DNA of 64,000 bases, from the NCBI GenBank assembly GCA_037200975.1, contig JBBCGI010000001.1, forward strand, positions 3,365,716 to 3,429,715, read 5' to 3'. This DNA comes from Pseudomonadota bacterium. Lineage in GTDB: Bacteria; Pseudomonadota; Gammaproteobacteria; Steroidobacterales; Steroidobacteraceae. Below are positions 50,768 through 59,265 of this stretch, piece by piece (within the stretch, counting starts at the first letter, position 1; every line of letters starts with the position of its first letter). The notes under the pieces were generated by a model. The model was not told where the DNA came from. It was given only the letters and a program-made list of their open reading frames with translations, and ran no database searches. Made by a program: the position numbers and the translations under genes.

Positions 50768-52072
50768 CTACTCTTCGATCAGATCCCGCAGCGTCATCTC
50801 GCCGCAGCTCTTGCGCCAGGCGGCATCCATGGTGCCTGCGATGGCGTCGACCGCCGGTATCTTGATCGTGCGCGAAGACACCTGGCCGGCTTTTTCGTTG
50901 CGCGCGATATCCATGATTTCCTGGATCGAGATGTTGCCGAGATCGCGTGCCGGCAGCAGCCGTTCGTCATCCGCCAGCGTGAGCAGGTGCGCGCCTTCGA
51001 GCGCATTCACGATGCGCGAGATCGCGATGCCCGGCATGCCGAGTTCGTGTGAGATGCTGTCCACCGACCAGCGGTTCTTGCCGTCGTGATACGACCGCGC
51101 GATCAGGTACATCACCTTGAGCGTGAGTGTTTCGCGCTGTACCGCGGACATCCGCAGCTCGGTGAGCCCGAGCCGCAGGTAGTTGCGGTTCTGCACGTAG
51201 AACGACAGCTGCGCGCCGACCAGCAGGATGAGCCAGCCGAAGTAGGTCCACAGCAGCGCGGCGACGATGATGGCGAAGCCGGCATAGACGATGGTGAGGC
51301 GTGTCGAGAACACCACCAGCGCGGTGAACAGTTTGCCGACGGCAGCCCACAGGACTCCAGCCGTGACCCCGCCGATCAGCGCGGGTTTCCACTTCACCTT
51401 CGTGTTCGGCACGAACATGTAAACCGCGGTGAAGATCGCCGCGACCATGAAATACGGCGAGACCTCGAGGCCCCAGGAAGTCATGCGATCCCAGAACGGC
51501 ACGAATCGTCCAAAACCCGCCGACGCGGTATCGAGTGCGTTGTGCGACAGGCCGATGAAACTCACCACCACGATCGGGCCGACGATCAGCAGCGCGACGT
51601 ATTCGGTGACGCGGCGCGCGAAGCTGCGCGCATGTTCCACGCGCCACAGGAAATTGAAGCCGTCCTCCACTTTCTTGATGGTGCCTAACAAGGTCCAGAG
51701 CAGCAGGGCGAGACCCAGCGAGCCGACCACCCCGGTGCTGACACTGTCCGCAAACTGCATCACCTTCGCGGTGAACTGGGTCGCGCTCGCCTCGCCCATC
51801 GGTTTGAAGAATTCGTAGATGATCGGGCCGAGCTCGCGATGCGCCCCGAACGCCTTGAGCACGGCGAACGCGAAGGCGATGAGCGGCACCAGCGACAGCA
51901 GCGTCGCGTACACGAGACCCATGGCATATAGATTGATCTGGCCGCGCGATAGATCGCGCAGCAGCGCGTACGGATAACGCAGCAGGCGCAGCGTGAGCGC
52001 CCCGGGAGTTGTTCCTTCGGAATACTCGCCGAACAGGTATCGGTCGAGCCAGTTCCAGAACGCGAGATACAT
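50768..52072 (-). CDS. YihY/BrkB-family inner-membrane protein with cytoplasmic C-terminal domain
   Basis: A 434-residue integral membrane protein with about six hydrophobic segments between residues 50 and 310 (YATLLSLVPLIAFAFAVL, VGSLGLALLLWTLLG, YVALLIVGPIVVVSF, ILLVGAQLSFYV). The C-terminal 120 residues are soluble and look like a winged helix (VDSISHELGMPGIAISRIVN). The family was once called RNase BN or virulence factor BrkB, and its function is not settled. ATG 52072 is preferred; a GTG at 52099 would add nine residues. It is divergent from the BtuF-like gene. Confidence 0.88.
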   Translation of the reverse strand: MYLAFWNWLDRYLFGEYSEGTTPGALTLRLLRYPYALLRDLSRGQINLYAMGLVYATLLSLVPLIAFAFAVLKAFGAHRELGPIIYEFFKPMGEASATQFTAKVMQFADSVSTGVVGSLGLALLLWTLLGTIKKVEDGFNFLWRVEHARSFARRVTEYVALLIVGPIVVVSFIGLSHNALDTASAGFGRFVPFWDRMTSWGLEVSPYFMVAAIFTAVYMFVPNTKVKWKPALIGGVTAGVLWAAVGKLFTALVVFSTRLTIVYAGFAIIVAALLWTYFGWLILLVGAQLSFYVQNRNYLRLGLTELRMSAVQRETLTLKVMYLIARSYHDGKNRWSVDSISHELGMPGIAISRIVNALEGAHLLTLADDERLLPARDLGNISIQEIMDIARNEKAGQVSSRTIKIPAVDAIAGTMDAAWRKSCGEMTLRDLIEE

Positions 52073-52128
52073 GGGGGCGGAAGAGTAATTGGCTGACACC
52101 CCGGTGTCACTCGATTAGATTGCCGCGC

Positions 52129-52959
52129 ATGCCGGCCAGTTTTCCTTCACGCATCGTCTGTCTCACCGAGGAGACCACGGAGACGCTGTACCTGCTGGGT
52201 GAGGATCGGCGCATCGTGGGTATTTCGGGGTTTACCGTGCGGCCGCCGCGCGCGCGCCGTGAAAAACCCAAGGTGTCCGCGTTCACCAGCGCGAAGATCG
52301 ACAAGATCGTCGCGCTGCAGCCGGATCTGGTGCTGGGCTTCTCCGACTTGCAGGCGGACATCGCGGCCGAACTGATTCGCGCCGGCATCGAGGTGCACGT
52401 GTTCAATCACCGCAGCGTGGCGGAGATCCTGCGCATGATCGCGACGCTGGGTGGCATGGTGGGGTGCGAGGGAAAGGCGGCGGCGCTGATCGCGCAGCTC
52501 GAGGTGGGTGTCGAGAAGGTGCGGCAAAGCGCCGCGAAGTTCACGCGCCGGCCGCGGGTTTATTTCGAAGAATGGGACGAGCCACAGATCTCGGGGATCC
52601 GCTGGGTGTCGGAGCTCGTCGGCATTGCGGGCGGCGACGATGTGTTCCCCGAGCTCGCGCGGGAATCGCTGGGCAAGAACCGCATCATCGCGGATCCGCT
52701 CGAAGTGCCACGGCGCTCACCCGACGTGATTCTCGGCTCCTGGTGCGGGAAGAAGTTCCGGCCGGAGAACGTGGCTGCGAGAGCAGGGTGGATCGATGTG
52801 CCCGCAGTGCGCGACGGGCATCTGTACGAGGTGAAGTCTTCAATCATCCTGCAACCAGGACCGGCAGCGCTGACGGACGGACTGGCGGAGATCCACCGCT
52901 GCCTATCTATCTGGGCTGATGGTGCGGAGAATAGTGGTGCCGGGGTGCAATTCTCGTAA
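52129..52959 (+). CDS. BtuF-like periplasmic-binding-fold protein without signal peptide
   Basis: A 276-residue protein of the BtuF/FhuD-type class III binding fold (RIVCLTEETTETLYLLGEDR, then LVLGFSDLQADIAAELIRAG). The aromatic/acidic run VYFEEWDEPQISGIRWVSEL is typical. No signal peptide precedes the domain, unlike transport partners of BtuCD, so it is probably cytoplasmic. Stand-alone, signal-less members are often annotated as cobalamin-binding proteins. The last residues (SGAGVQFS) and the stop TAA at 52957-52959 are encoded by the left arm of palindromic element 4, so its C-terminus was changed by that insertion. Confidence 0.82.
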   Translation: MPASFPSRIVCLTEETTETLYLLGEDRRIVGISGFTVRPPRARREKPKVSAFTSAKIDKIVALQPDLVLGFSDLQADIAAELIRAGIEVHVFNHRSVAEILRMIATLGGMVGCEGKAAALIAQLEVGVEKVRQSAAKFTRRPRVYFEEWDEPQISGIRWVSELVGIAGGDDVFPELARESLGKNRIIADPLEVPRRSPDVILGSWCGKKFRPENVAARAGWIDVPAVRDGHLYEVKSSIILQPGPAALTDGLAEIHRCLSIWADGAENSGAGVQFS

Positions 52960-53028
52960 TTAAGTCGCCGTCCTCGTGCGCGCCGGCGCCGGCTTAATTA
53001 CGAGAATTGCACCCCGGCACCACTATTC
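52929..53028. repeat. Long palindromic element 4 (36-bp arms, 28-nt loop)
   Basis: The arms 52929-52964 and 52993-53028 are perfect reverse complements. They share GTGCCGGGGTGCAATTCTCG and the 28-nt loop length with element 1. The right arm contains the purC stop TAG (53025-53023 on the minus strand), and the left arm provides the stop of the BtuF-like gene. Confidence 0.93.
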
Positions 53029-53934
53029 CGTGAGGCGTTTCAGGGCTTCCTGGTAGTTCGCGCTGGTTTTCGCGATCACTTCGGCCGGCAGCTTCGGGCC
53101 CGGCGCTTTCTTGCCCCAGTCGAGCGTCTCCAGATAGTCGCGCACGAACTGTTTGTCGAACGACGGGGGGCTGATTCCTTCGCGCCAGGTATCCGCGGGC
53201 CAGAAGCGCGAGGAATCCGGTGTCAGGACTTCGTCGATGAGCACGAGACCACCATCCGGTCCGTGCGCGAATTCAAACTTGGTGTCCGCGATGATGATGC
53301 CGCGCGCGCGCGCATGCGCGGCCGCGAATTCGTACAGCGCGATCGCGGTGTCGCGCACGCGCGCGGCCACGTCCGCGCCGACGATCTTCACCGCTTCATC
53401 GAAGCTGATCGTCTCGTCGTGTTCGCCGAGTGCAGCCTTGGTGGAAGGCGTGAACAGCGTCTGCGGCAGTTTCGCGGCCTGCCGTAGCCCCGCCGGTAGT
53501 TTGATGCCCGAGATCGCGCCGGTCTTCTGATAATCCTTCCACCCCGAACCGATGACGTAGCCGCGCACCACGGCCTCCAGCGGCACGGTCTTGAGCCGCT
53601 TGACGATGACCGCCCGGTCCTTGATCTGCGCCCGGTCCGCCGGATCGGCGACCACCTCTTCGATCGCACGCCCGGTGAGATGGTTAGGCACGATGTGCTG
53701 CGTGCGCCCGAACCAGAAATTCGAAATCGAATTGAGCACGCGCCCCTTTTCCGGAATCGGATCGGGCATGACCACGTCGAACGCCGAAATCCGGTCGGTG
53801 GTCACGATCAGCATGGAATCCGCATCTATCTCATAGATGTCGCGCACCTTCCCCGTGTGGATTTTCTTGAGGCCACGCAACGAAGTCGTGTGGACGGGCG
53901 AGGCTGGGCTGGTCGCTGGTAGCATAGTTGCCAT
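53023..53934 (-). CDS. purC: Phosphoribosylaminoimidazole-succinocarboxamide synthase
   Basis: A 303-residue SAICAR synthase of the long type, making SAICAR from CAIR, aspartate and ATP. It has [10 protein letters not shown], the [20 protein letters not shown] motif, [16 protein letters not shown] and [17 protein letters not shown]. The start [10 protein letters not shown] at 53934 was chosen because the frame further upstream is antisense to djlA. purE and purK lie 15 kb away, so the purine genes are dispersed. Confidence 0.96.
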   Translation of the reverse strand: MATMLPATSPASPVHTTSLRGLKKIHTGKVRDIYEIDADSMLIVTTDRISAFDVVMPDPIPEKGRVLNSISNFWFGRTQHIVPNHLTGRAIEEVVADPADRAQIKDRAVIVKRLKTVPLEAVVRGYVIGSGWKDYQKTGAISGIKLPAGLRQAAKLPQTLFTPSTKAALGEHDETISFDEAVKIVGADVAARVRDTAIALYEFAAAHARARGIIIADTKFEFAHGPDGGLVLIDEVLTPDSSRFWPADTWREGISPPSFDKQFVRDYLETLDWGKKAPGPKLPAEVIAKTSANYQEALKRLTE

Positions 53935-53955
53935 GAATAGTAGCAACGGGCGCCG

Positions 53956-54780
53956 ATGAGCATCACCGGAAAAGTCATCGGCGCGTTGGTCGGTCTCCTG
54001 CTGCTGCGCAGCCCCTGGGGCCTCTTGATCGGCGCCATCCTCGGACACTTCTACGATCAGAGCGTAACTCCGCGCCGCGCCAGCGGCGGAGCGGGCCCGC
54101 TCGAGATCGGCGAGCGGTTCTTCTCCGCCACATTCGAAGTCATGGGCTTCGTCGCCAAGGCGGACGGGCGCGTTTCCGAAGCCGAGATCGCGGCCGCGCG
54201 CAAGGTGATGGCGGAGCTGCGCCTCGATGGCGTGCAGATCCACGCCGCGATCGCGCATTTCACGCGCGGCAAGAATCCGGACTTCGACCTGGACACCACC
54301 ATGCAGCAGCTGTCGGCTGCCTGCGCCCAGCGCCCCGATCTGCTGCGCGTGTTCCTCGAACTGCAGGTGCGCGCCGCGCTCGAGGGCGTCGACATGCAGG
54401 GCCCCGCGCGCACCGCGGTCCAGCGTGTAGCCGAGCTGCTCGATGTTTCGCGGCTGGAGCTCGCGCACATGGAAGCCGTGCTGCGCATTCGCCGCGAACA
54501 GTTCAAGACCGGAGGAGGCCGCGCGGGCGGCCAGAGCGGCTCCCAGCCGCCGCCGAAGCAGGGCGGCATGCAGCCCGCGGCGGCATACCAGATCCTCGAG
54601 GTCGACCCGAAGGCGTCGGACGACGAGGTTGCCAAAGCCTACCGGCGGCAACTCAGCAAACATCATCCGGACAAGCTCAAGGCCAACGGCCTGCCCGACT
54701 CGATGCTCGAACACGCCAAACAACGTACGCAGCAGATCATCGAGGCGTACGAATCCATCAAGTCTGCGCGGCAGAGGTAG
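53956..54780 (+). CDS. djlA: DjlA-like membrane-anchored co-chaperone
   Basis: A 274-residue DnaJ-like protein. The N-terminal hydrophobic segment ([20 protein letters not shown]) anchors it. A TerB-like helical domain spans about 50-170 ([20 protein letters not shown]), then a Gly/Gln linker. The C-terminal J domain ([20 protein letters not shown]) has the HPD motif in KHHPDKLK. It stimulates DnaK at the membrane. It is followed 4 bp later by rpe, an unusual but tight pairing. Confidence 0.92.
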   Translation: MSITGKVIGALVGLLLLRSPWGLLIGAILGHFYDQSVTPRRASGGAGPLEIGERFFSATFEVMGFVAKADGRVSEAEIAAARKVMAELRLDGVQIHAAIAHFTRGKNPDFDLDTTMQQLSAACAQRPDLLRVFLELQVRAALEGVDMQGPARTAVQRVAELLDVSRLELAHMEAVLRIRREQFKTGGGRAGGQSGSQPPPKQGGMQPAAAYQILEVDPKASDDEVAKAYRRQLSKHHPDKLKANGLPDSMLEHAKQRTQQIIEAYESIKSARQR

Positions 54781-54783
54781 ACT

Positions 54784-55452
54784 GTGAGCATGACTCCCTG
54801 GATCGCGCCGTCGATTCTGTCCGCGAACTTCGCCAAGCTCGGCGACGAAGTGAACGCGGTCATCGCCGCCGGGGCCGATGTGATCCATTTCGACGTGATG
54901 GACAATCACTACGTCCCCAATCTCACGATCGGGCCGCTGGTCTGCGAGGCGCTGCGCAAACACGGCGTCACCGCGCCGATCGACGTGCACCTGATGGTGA
55001 AGCCGGTCGATCGCATCATCCCGGATTTCGCGCAGGCCGGTGCCACGTACATTTCATTCCATCCCGAGGCCAGCGATCACATCGATCGCACCATCGGGCT
55101 CATCCGCGAACACGGTTGCAAGCCTGGGCTCGTATTCAATCCGGCGACGCCGATCGACTATCTCGACTACACGCTGCACAAGCTCGATCTCGTGCTGCTC
55201 ATGTCGGTGAACCCGGGATTCGGCGGCCAGAAGTTCATCCCGGACGTGCTCGACAAGGTGCGCGCGGTGCGCAAGCTCATCGATGCGACAGGTAAGCCGA
55301 TCCGCCTGGAGATCGACGGCGGCGTGAAGATCGACAACATTGGCGAGATCGCGCGTGCCGGCGCCGACATGTTCGTCGCGGGTTCGGCGATCTTCGGCGC
55401 GCAGGACTACAAGGCGACCATCCGCGCGATGCGCGCCGCGATCAACCGCTAG
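54784..55452 (+). CDS. rpe: Ribulose-phosphate 3-epimerase
   Basis: A 222-residue TIM-barrel enzyme interconverting ribulose-5-phosphate and xylulose-5-phosphate. It has the motifs [42 protein letters not shown] [25 protein letters not shown] and [11 protein letters not shown]. The GTG at 54784 has an AGAGG ribosome-binding site six bases upstream; ATG 54790 is an alternative. With zwf it serves the pentose phosphate pathway. Confidence 0.97.
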   Translation: MSMTPWIAPSILSANFAKLGDEVNAVIAAGADVIHFDVMDNHYVPNLTIGPLVCEALRKHGVTAPIDVHLMVKPVDRIIPDFAQAGATYISFHPEASDHIDRTIGLIREHGCKPGLVFNPATPIDYLDYTLHKLDLVLLMSVNPGFGGQKFIPDVLDKVRAVRKLIDATGKPIRLEIDGGVKIDNIGEIARAGADMFVAGSAIFGAQDYKATIRAMRAAINR

Positions 55453-55473
55453 AACGACGCAGGTGTAGCGGCG

Positions 55474-56391
55474 CTACGGCGCCTCCGCGTAGCCCGCGCG
55501 GATCGCGCCCGCCAGCCGGTTTTTGTCCGGGTACTGCGCAACCATCTCATCCGTGATGATCTGGATTGCTTCGTCCTGCGTCTTGCCGGCCTTCTTGAGT
55601 TCGGCGCTGCGGTCGCGGACGCGGGTCAGATACGTGCGATAGCCGGCGATGATCGACGCGTCGCCGAAAGGCCCATGGCTCGGCACGACATGCACGGGTT
55701 TCATCGCCTCGAGTTTGTCGAGGCTCGCGAGCCAGTGGCTGATCTTCGCGGAGGCGTTGGCAAAGGCGGGCTGCGGCTTCATCGCGACATCACCCGAGAA
55801 CAACACCCCGTCCACGAACACGACCGTGTCGCCGTGTGTGTGGTTCGTTCCCATGGAATACATCCGCACTTTCACGCCACCGAGATCGAGGCTGTATTGG
55901 CTCTCGAAGATGATGTCCGCATCGCGATGGTGCGCGTCCTGCAGCAGTTCCTTGTTGAGCTCGGAACGCGCCTCGAACACCGGCACGAGATTCATGCCGG
56001 CGCCCGCCGCGATGTCTTCGATCTGCTCCTTCGAGCGGATCAGCTTCGAATCCTTCGGAAACACATGCGCGCCCATGTCGTGTTCGGGATGGACGTGTGT
56101 GGTGACAATGTAGATAGGCTTGCCCGCGCCGACCTTGGCGACTTCCGCCAGCACGGTTTGGCCGTTGCGCGTGCCCATGCCCGTGTCGACGACGAGTACG
56201 GCCTTCTTCCCGACGATGATGCCGACATTGGGGACGAGGGAAGCCGAGCCGTCCGGGATCGCCCAGACGTGCGAGGTGAGCTTCTCGGTGACGCCTGCCC
56301 GCACGAGCGAGGCAGGCGCGGGCGCCTGCTGAGCGAGGGCGCAGACGCCGGTGAAGAGTGCCGCGGCAAGCGACGTGATCAACATGCGCAT
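55474..56391 (-). CDS. Exported metallo-beta-lactamase-fold hydrolase
   Basis: A 305-residue protein with a signal peptide (MRMLITSLAAALFTGVCALA) and an MBL fold: GMGTRNGQTVLAEV, the metal motif IVTTHVHPEHDMGAH (HxHxEHD-like; the second Asp position reads Glu), GTNHTHGDTVVFV, SGDVAMKPQPAF and VVPSHGPFGD. The substrate is unknown; quinoprotein-relay and periplasmic MBL families are alternatives. It is convergent with rpe and lies downstream of the CRP gene on the same strand, separated by a 12-bp-stem hairpin. Confidence 0.85.
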   Translation of the reverse strand: MRMLITSLAAALFTGVCALAQQAPAPASLVRAGVTEKLTSHVWAIPDGSASLVPNVGIIVGKKAVLVVDTGMGTRNGQTVLAEVAKVGAGKPIYIVTTHVHPEHDMGAHVFPKDSKLIRSKEQIEDIAAGAGMNLVPVFEARSELNKELLQDAHHRDADIIFESQYSLDLGGVKVRMYSMGTNHTHGDTVVFVDGVLFSGDVAMKPQPAFANASAKISHWLASLDKLEAMKPVHVVPSHGPFGDASIIAGYRTYLTRVRDRSAELKKAGKTQDEAIQIITDEMVAQYPDKNRLAGAIRAGYAEAP

Positions 56392-56424
56392 TCGATACTT
56401 CCTGTCGATGAAGCGTTGAAACGA

Positions 56425-56450
56425 GAACGCCGGCTTTCAAGCCGGCGTTC
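56425..56450. terminator. Strong intergenic hairpin
   Basis: GAACGCCGGCTT (56425-56436) pairs perfectly with 56439-56450 across a 2-nt gap (so the real loop is larger). No long T-run follows on either strand, so it may act as an imperfect terminator or an RNA-processing hairpin between the CRP gene and the MBL gene. Confidence 0.5.
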
Positions 56451-56465
56451 GCAATGAGGCCTGAC

Positions 56466-56499
56466 CCCTGTTGCTAGGAGATGGGGAGTGTCCCCACTA
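56466..56499. repeat. Short palindrome/solo arm at the CRP stop codon
   Basis: GGGGAGTGTCCCC (56483-56495) is palindromic. On the minus strand it reads GAATAGTGGGGACACTCCCC, beginning with the CRP stop TAG in the same GAATAGTGG context found at the purC stop in element 4. This suggests a degraded relative of the long palindromes. Confidence 0.5.
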
Positions 56500-57252
56500 T
56501 TCGTCGTCGTCCTCGTCATCCTCGTCGTCGTCATCTTCGACGCGGGCGCTGCGCACGGCGGCGCCGCCCTTGCCGCCCTGCACGGGGACCACGACCGGAC
56601 GGGTTTTCATCTTCGGGCGCGCGTTGAAGACCACAATAGTCTTGCCGGTGGCGCGCAACAGGCCCTGGTCTTCCAGCACCTTGAGGACGCGGCCCGCCAT
56701 TTCGCGCGAGCAGCCGACCAGGCGCGACAGCTCCTGGCGGGACACCTTGATCTGCATGCCTTCCGGATGCGTCATCGCATCGGGTTCGCCGCACAGGTCC
56801 ATGATGGCGTGCGCCACACGGCCGGTCACATCGACGAAGGCCAAATCGGACAACTTGCGATTGGTGCGATCGAGGCGCGTCGCAAGCTGCGTGGCGAGCT
56901 CGAACACCAGGCCCGGGCTTTCCGCCGCGATCTGGCGGAAGCGGGGATAGGTCATTTCCGCGAGCTCGCAATGGTTGCGCGTGCGCACCCAGGCGCTGCG
57001 CAGCGGCGACTCGTGGAACAGTCCCATCTCACCGAAGAACTGACCCTTGTTGAGGTAGGCGAGCACCATCTCGTTGCCTTCCTCGTCCTCGACCATCACT
57101 TCGACCGAGCCGCTGATGATGTAGTAGAGGACGTCGGGCAGATCGCCCGCATGGATCACGACCGTTTTGGACGGAACAGTGCGAATGCGGCAATAACTCA
57201 GGAATCGGTTGATTGCCGGAATGTCGCTGAGGGGTTTGACCGCCTCTTCCAT
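56497..57252 (-). CDS. CRP/FNR-family regulator (Clp/Vfr-like) with acidic tail
   Basis: A 251-residue transcription factor. Residues about 15-125 form a cyclic-nucleotide-binding domain (VLYYIISGSVEVMVEDEEGN, FFGEMGLFHESPLRSAW). A winged HTH is at about 165-215 (VSRQELSRLVGCSREMAGRV). The last 15 residues are almost purely acidic (EDDDDEDDEDDDE), an extension not seen in E. coli CRP. The similarity is closest to Xanthomonas Clp and Pseudomonas Vfr, global regulators using cyclic-di-GMP or cAMP. Ligand here cannot be told. The start at 57252 has an AAGGGAGAG ribosome-binding site; ATG 57279 would add nine residues. Confidence 0.92.
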   Translation of the reverse strand: MEEAVKPLSDIPAINRFLSYCRIRTVPSKTVVIHAGDLPDVLYYIISGSVEVMVEDEEGNEMVLAYLNKGQFFGEMGLFHESPLRSAWVRTRNHCELAEMTYPRFRQIAAESPGLVFELATQLATRLDRTNRKLSDLAFVDVTGRVAHAIMDLCGEPDAMTHPEGMQIKVSRQELSRLVGCSREMAGRVLKVLEDQGLLRATGKTIVVFNARPKMKTRPVVVPVQGGKGGAAVRSARVEDDDDEDDEDDDE

Positions 57253-57382
57253 CTGACTCTCCCTTGCTGCTGTTTGCATCGCGCCTCTTTTTGGCTGCGT
57301 TATTAAGTCGTATTACATAACTTAATGCCACAGCGCGCAAAAGAACACGGATCAACAGTGATCCGTGTCACAGGCGCGATGC

Positions 57383-58054
57383 TTAAAACCGGTACGAAGT
57401 ATGCGTCATCACCTGCGCAGTTCGCCGCATCAATTCGCGCACGGGTCCGGGGAGCGATGCTCCACCCGCATTCCGCGCCTCGCGGCCATGACCGGCCTCG
57501 TCGTGACACATGGCCTCGACGATGGCGCGGCTGCGAACATCGTCGCGCGGCAATTTGTCCAGGTGCCCCTTCAGATGTCCTTCGACCTGGCGTTCGGTCT
57601 CGGCCACGAACCCCAGGCTGGCGCGATCGCCGAGTAGTGCGGCCAGCGCTCCGATGCCGAAGGACCCGGCGTACCAGAGCGGGTTGAGCAGGCTGGGTCG
57701 CGCGCCCAGCTCATGGAGGCGGGTCTCACACCAGGCCAGGTGGTCGGTCTCCTCGCGGGCGGCGCGCAGCATGAATTCCCGGACGTCCGGGTCGCGGGCG
57801 AGCATGGCCTGTGCGTGGTACAGCGCCTGGGCGGCCACTTCACCGGCATGATTGACCCGCATAAGGGCGGCGGATTCGCGCTTGTCCTCGTCGGTAAGGC
57901 GGGGGGTCGGGGCCGAATCGGCCCTTTGGGCCTCGCGGGCAGGGACTGGGGCCGGCACGGGGGTCGGCCGTCCGGCGGCCGGCGGGGCAAGCAGCGCACG
58001 CAGGGCGCGGTCCGCCGCGGAGATAAAGGTGTCGAGGGAGGGGCCCTTCGCCAT
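57383..58054 (-). CDS. coq7: Demethoxyubiquinone hydroxylase Coq7
   Basis: A 223-residue di-iron monooxygenase for the last hydroxylation in ubiquinone synthesis. The iron-ligand motifs are visible: RVNHAGEV (Glu72), EETDHLAW (Glu102, His105), [10 protein letters not shown] (Glu near 152-154) and CHDEAGHG (Glu186, His189). The N-terminal 50 residues are a Pro/Ala-rich linker. Presence of Coq7 implies an aerobic organism using ubiquinone. It is divergent from rplM. Confidence 0.95.
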   Translation of the reverse strand: MAKGPSLDTFISAADRALRALLAPPAAGRPTPVPAPVPAREAQRADSAPTPRLTDEDKRESAALMRVNHAGEVAAQALYHAQAMLARDPDVREFMLRAAREETDHLAWCETRLHELGARPSLLNPLWYAGSFGIGALAALLGDRASLGFVAETERQVEGHLKGHLDKLPRDDVRSRAIVEAMCHDEAGHGREARNAGGASLPGPVRELMRRTAQVMTHTSYRF

Positions 58055-58098
58055 GGGGCGGGATTATAGGACGCTAACCCACGAAGGCATCAGGAGTT

Positions 58099-58127
58099 TT
58101 GCAAAGGCATAGGGCGTTGAGTACACT
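58099..58127 (+). promoter_or_regulatory. Candidate sigma-70 promoter of rplM-rpsI
   Basis: A -35-like TTGCAA (58099-58104), a 17-bp spacer and a -10-like TACACT (58122-58127) each match consensus at 4 of 6 positions. The implied transcript would have a leader of about 95 nt before rplM. Confidence 0.4.
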
Positions 58128-58228
58128 TGCGCCCCTTTTTCCAGGGGCCCACCAGCACTTTAACGCGGCTGATATTTTCAGTCGGGAGTGGTAGCGACGG
58201 CGGGTTCTTCCGGTTTGGAGTCTTAGTG

Positions 58229-58657
58229 ATGAGTACTGTTTTTGCGAATTCCGAAAGCGTGCGTGGCGACTGGTTCGTGGTGGATGCCACGGACAAGGTC
58301 CTGGGCCGCCTCTCCACCCAGATCGCGATGCGCCTCAAGGGCAAGCACAAGGCGATCTTCAGCCCGCACGTGGACATGGGCGATCACATCGTCGTGTTGA
58401 ACGCGGAGAAGATCAAAGTCACGGGCAACAAGCTCGACGACAAGATCTATTACCACCACACCGGCGCCATCGGCGGCATCAAGTCGATCGCCCTCGGCAA
58501 GCTGCTCAAGGAACATCCTGAGCGCGCCATCGAATTCGCCGTGAAGGGCATGCTCCCCAAGGGCCCGCTCGGTCGCAAGATGTATAAAAAGCTGCACGTG
58601 TTCGCGGGCGACAAACATCCGCACGCCGCCCAGCAGCCGAAGCAACTCGAAATTTAA
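58229..58657 (+). CDS. rplM: 50S ribosomal protein L13
   Basis: A 142-residue protein, the same length as the E. coli protein. It has motifs [40 protein letters not shown] and [20 protein letters not shown]. The ATG at 58229 follows GGAG at an 8-bp distance. It is paired with rpsI, 11 bp downstream, as in nearly all bacteria. The long leader may allow the known autogenous control by L13. Confidence 0.98.
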   Translation: MSTVFANSESVRGDWFVVDATDKVLGRLSTQIAMRLKGKHKAIFSPHVDMGDHIVVLNAEKIKVTGNKLDDKIYYHHTGAIGGIKSIALGKLLKEHPERAIEFAVKGMLPKGPLGRKMYKKLHVFAGDKHPHAAQQPKQLEI

Positions 58658-58668
58658 GGAATAGAAGA

Positions 58669-59070
58669 ATGCCCGCCCAAGCAGCAAAGCCGCACTACGG
58701 CACCGGCCGTCGCAAGACCGCCGCCGCGCGCGTCTACATGAAAGCCGGTACCGGCAAGATCACGGTCAACGATCGTCCGCTCGACGAATTCTTCGGTCGC
58801 GAGACCGGCCGCATGATCGTGCGCCAGCCGCTCGAGCTCGTGCAGATGGCCGACAAGTTCGATTTCACGGTGACGGTTGCGGGCGGTGGCATCACCGGCC
58901 AGGCCGGCGCCATTCGTCACGGCATCACCCGCGCGCTCATGGAGTACGACGGTGAGCTGCGCAAGGCATTACGCGTCGCCGGCTTCGTCACGCGCGATGC
59001 GCGCGAAGTCGAGCGCAAGAAGGTCGGCCGCCGGAAGGCGCGTCGTGGACCGCAGTACTCGAAGCGTTAA
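58669..59070 (+). CDS. rpsI: 30S ribosomal protein S9
   Basis: A 133-residue protein with the motifs [33 protein letters not shown] and [15 protein letters not shown]. It ends in the basic GPQYSKR tail that contacts P-site tRNA. It shares the rplM transcript. A tRNA gene follows 37 bp later on the same strand, so processing of a common transcript is possible. Confidence 0.98.
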   Translation: MPAQAAKPHYGTGRRKTAAARVYMKAGTGKITVNDRPLDEFFGRETGRMIVRQPLELVQMADKFDFTVTVAGGGITGQAGAIRHGITRALMEYDGELRKALRVAGFVTRDAREVERKKVGRRKARRGPQYSKR

Positions 59071-59107
59071 TCCACTGGTACTGTTCGCGCAGACGGTTCG
59101 GTTTTCT

Positions 59108-59181
59108 TGGGAGATCGTCTAGCGGTAGGACAACGGACTCTGACTCCGTTTACCTAGGTTCGAATCCTAGTCTCCCAACCA
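59108..59181 (+). tRNA. tRNA-Gln (anticodon CTG)
   Basis: A 74-nt cloverleaf: acceptor TGGGAGA pairs with TCTCCCA, the anticodon stem ACGGA/TCCGT encloses loop CTCTGAC with anticodon CTG, and the T-loop is GGTTCGAATCC. The discriminator is A, and CCA is encoded at 59179-59181. The weak U1-A72 pair is a glutamine tRNA identity element. Confidence 0.96.
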
Positions 59182-59186
59182 GTCAG

Positions 59187-59227
59187 GAAACCCGCCCTTC
59201 CTTCCAGGAAGCGGCGGGTTTCTTTTT
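59187..59227 (+). terminator. Rho-independent terminator after tRNA-Gln
   Basis: GAAACCCGCC (59187-59196) pairs perfectly with 59213-59222 around a 16-nt loop, followed by a T-run (59223-59227). It ends the rplM-rpsI-tRNA unit. Confidence 0.92.
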
Positions 59228-59265
59228 GGGTGGAGTAGTTAGATAGCGCGCGGGAATGTCGCCAT

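Noticed and set aside
53935..54990. A PurC fusion protein of 655 residues
   Set aside because: The upstream part is antisense to djlA and shows no domain; PurC is complete from 53934.
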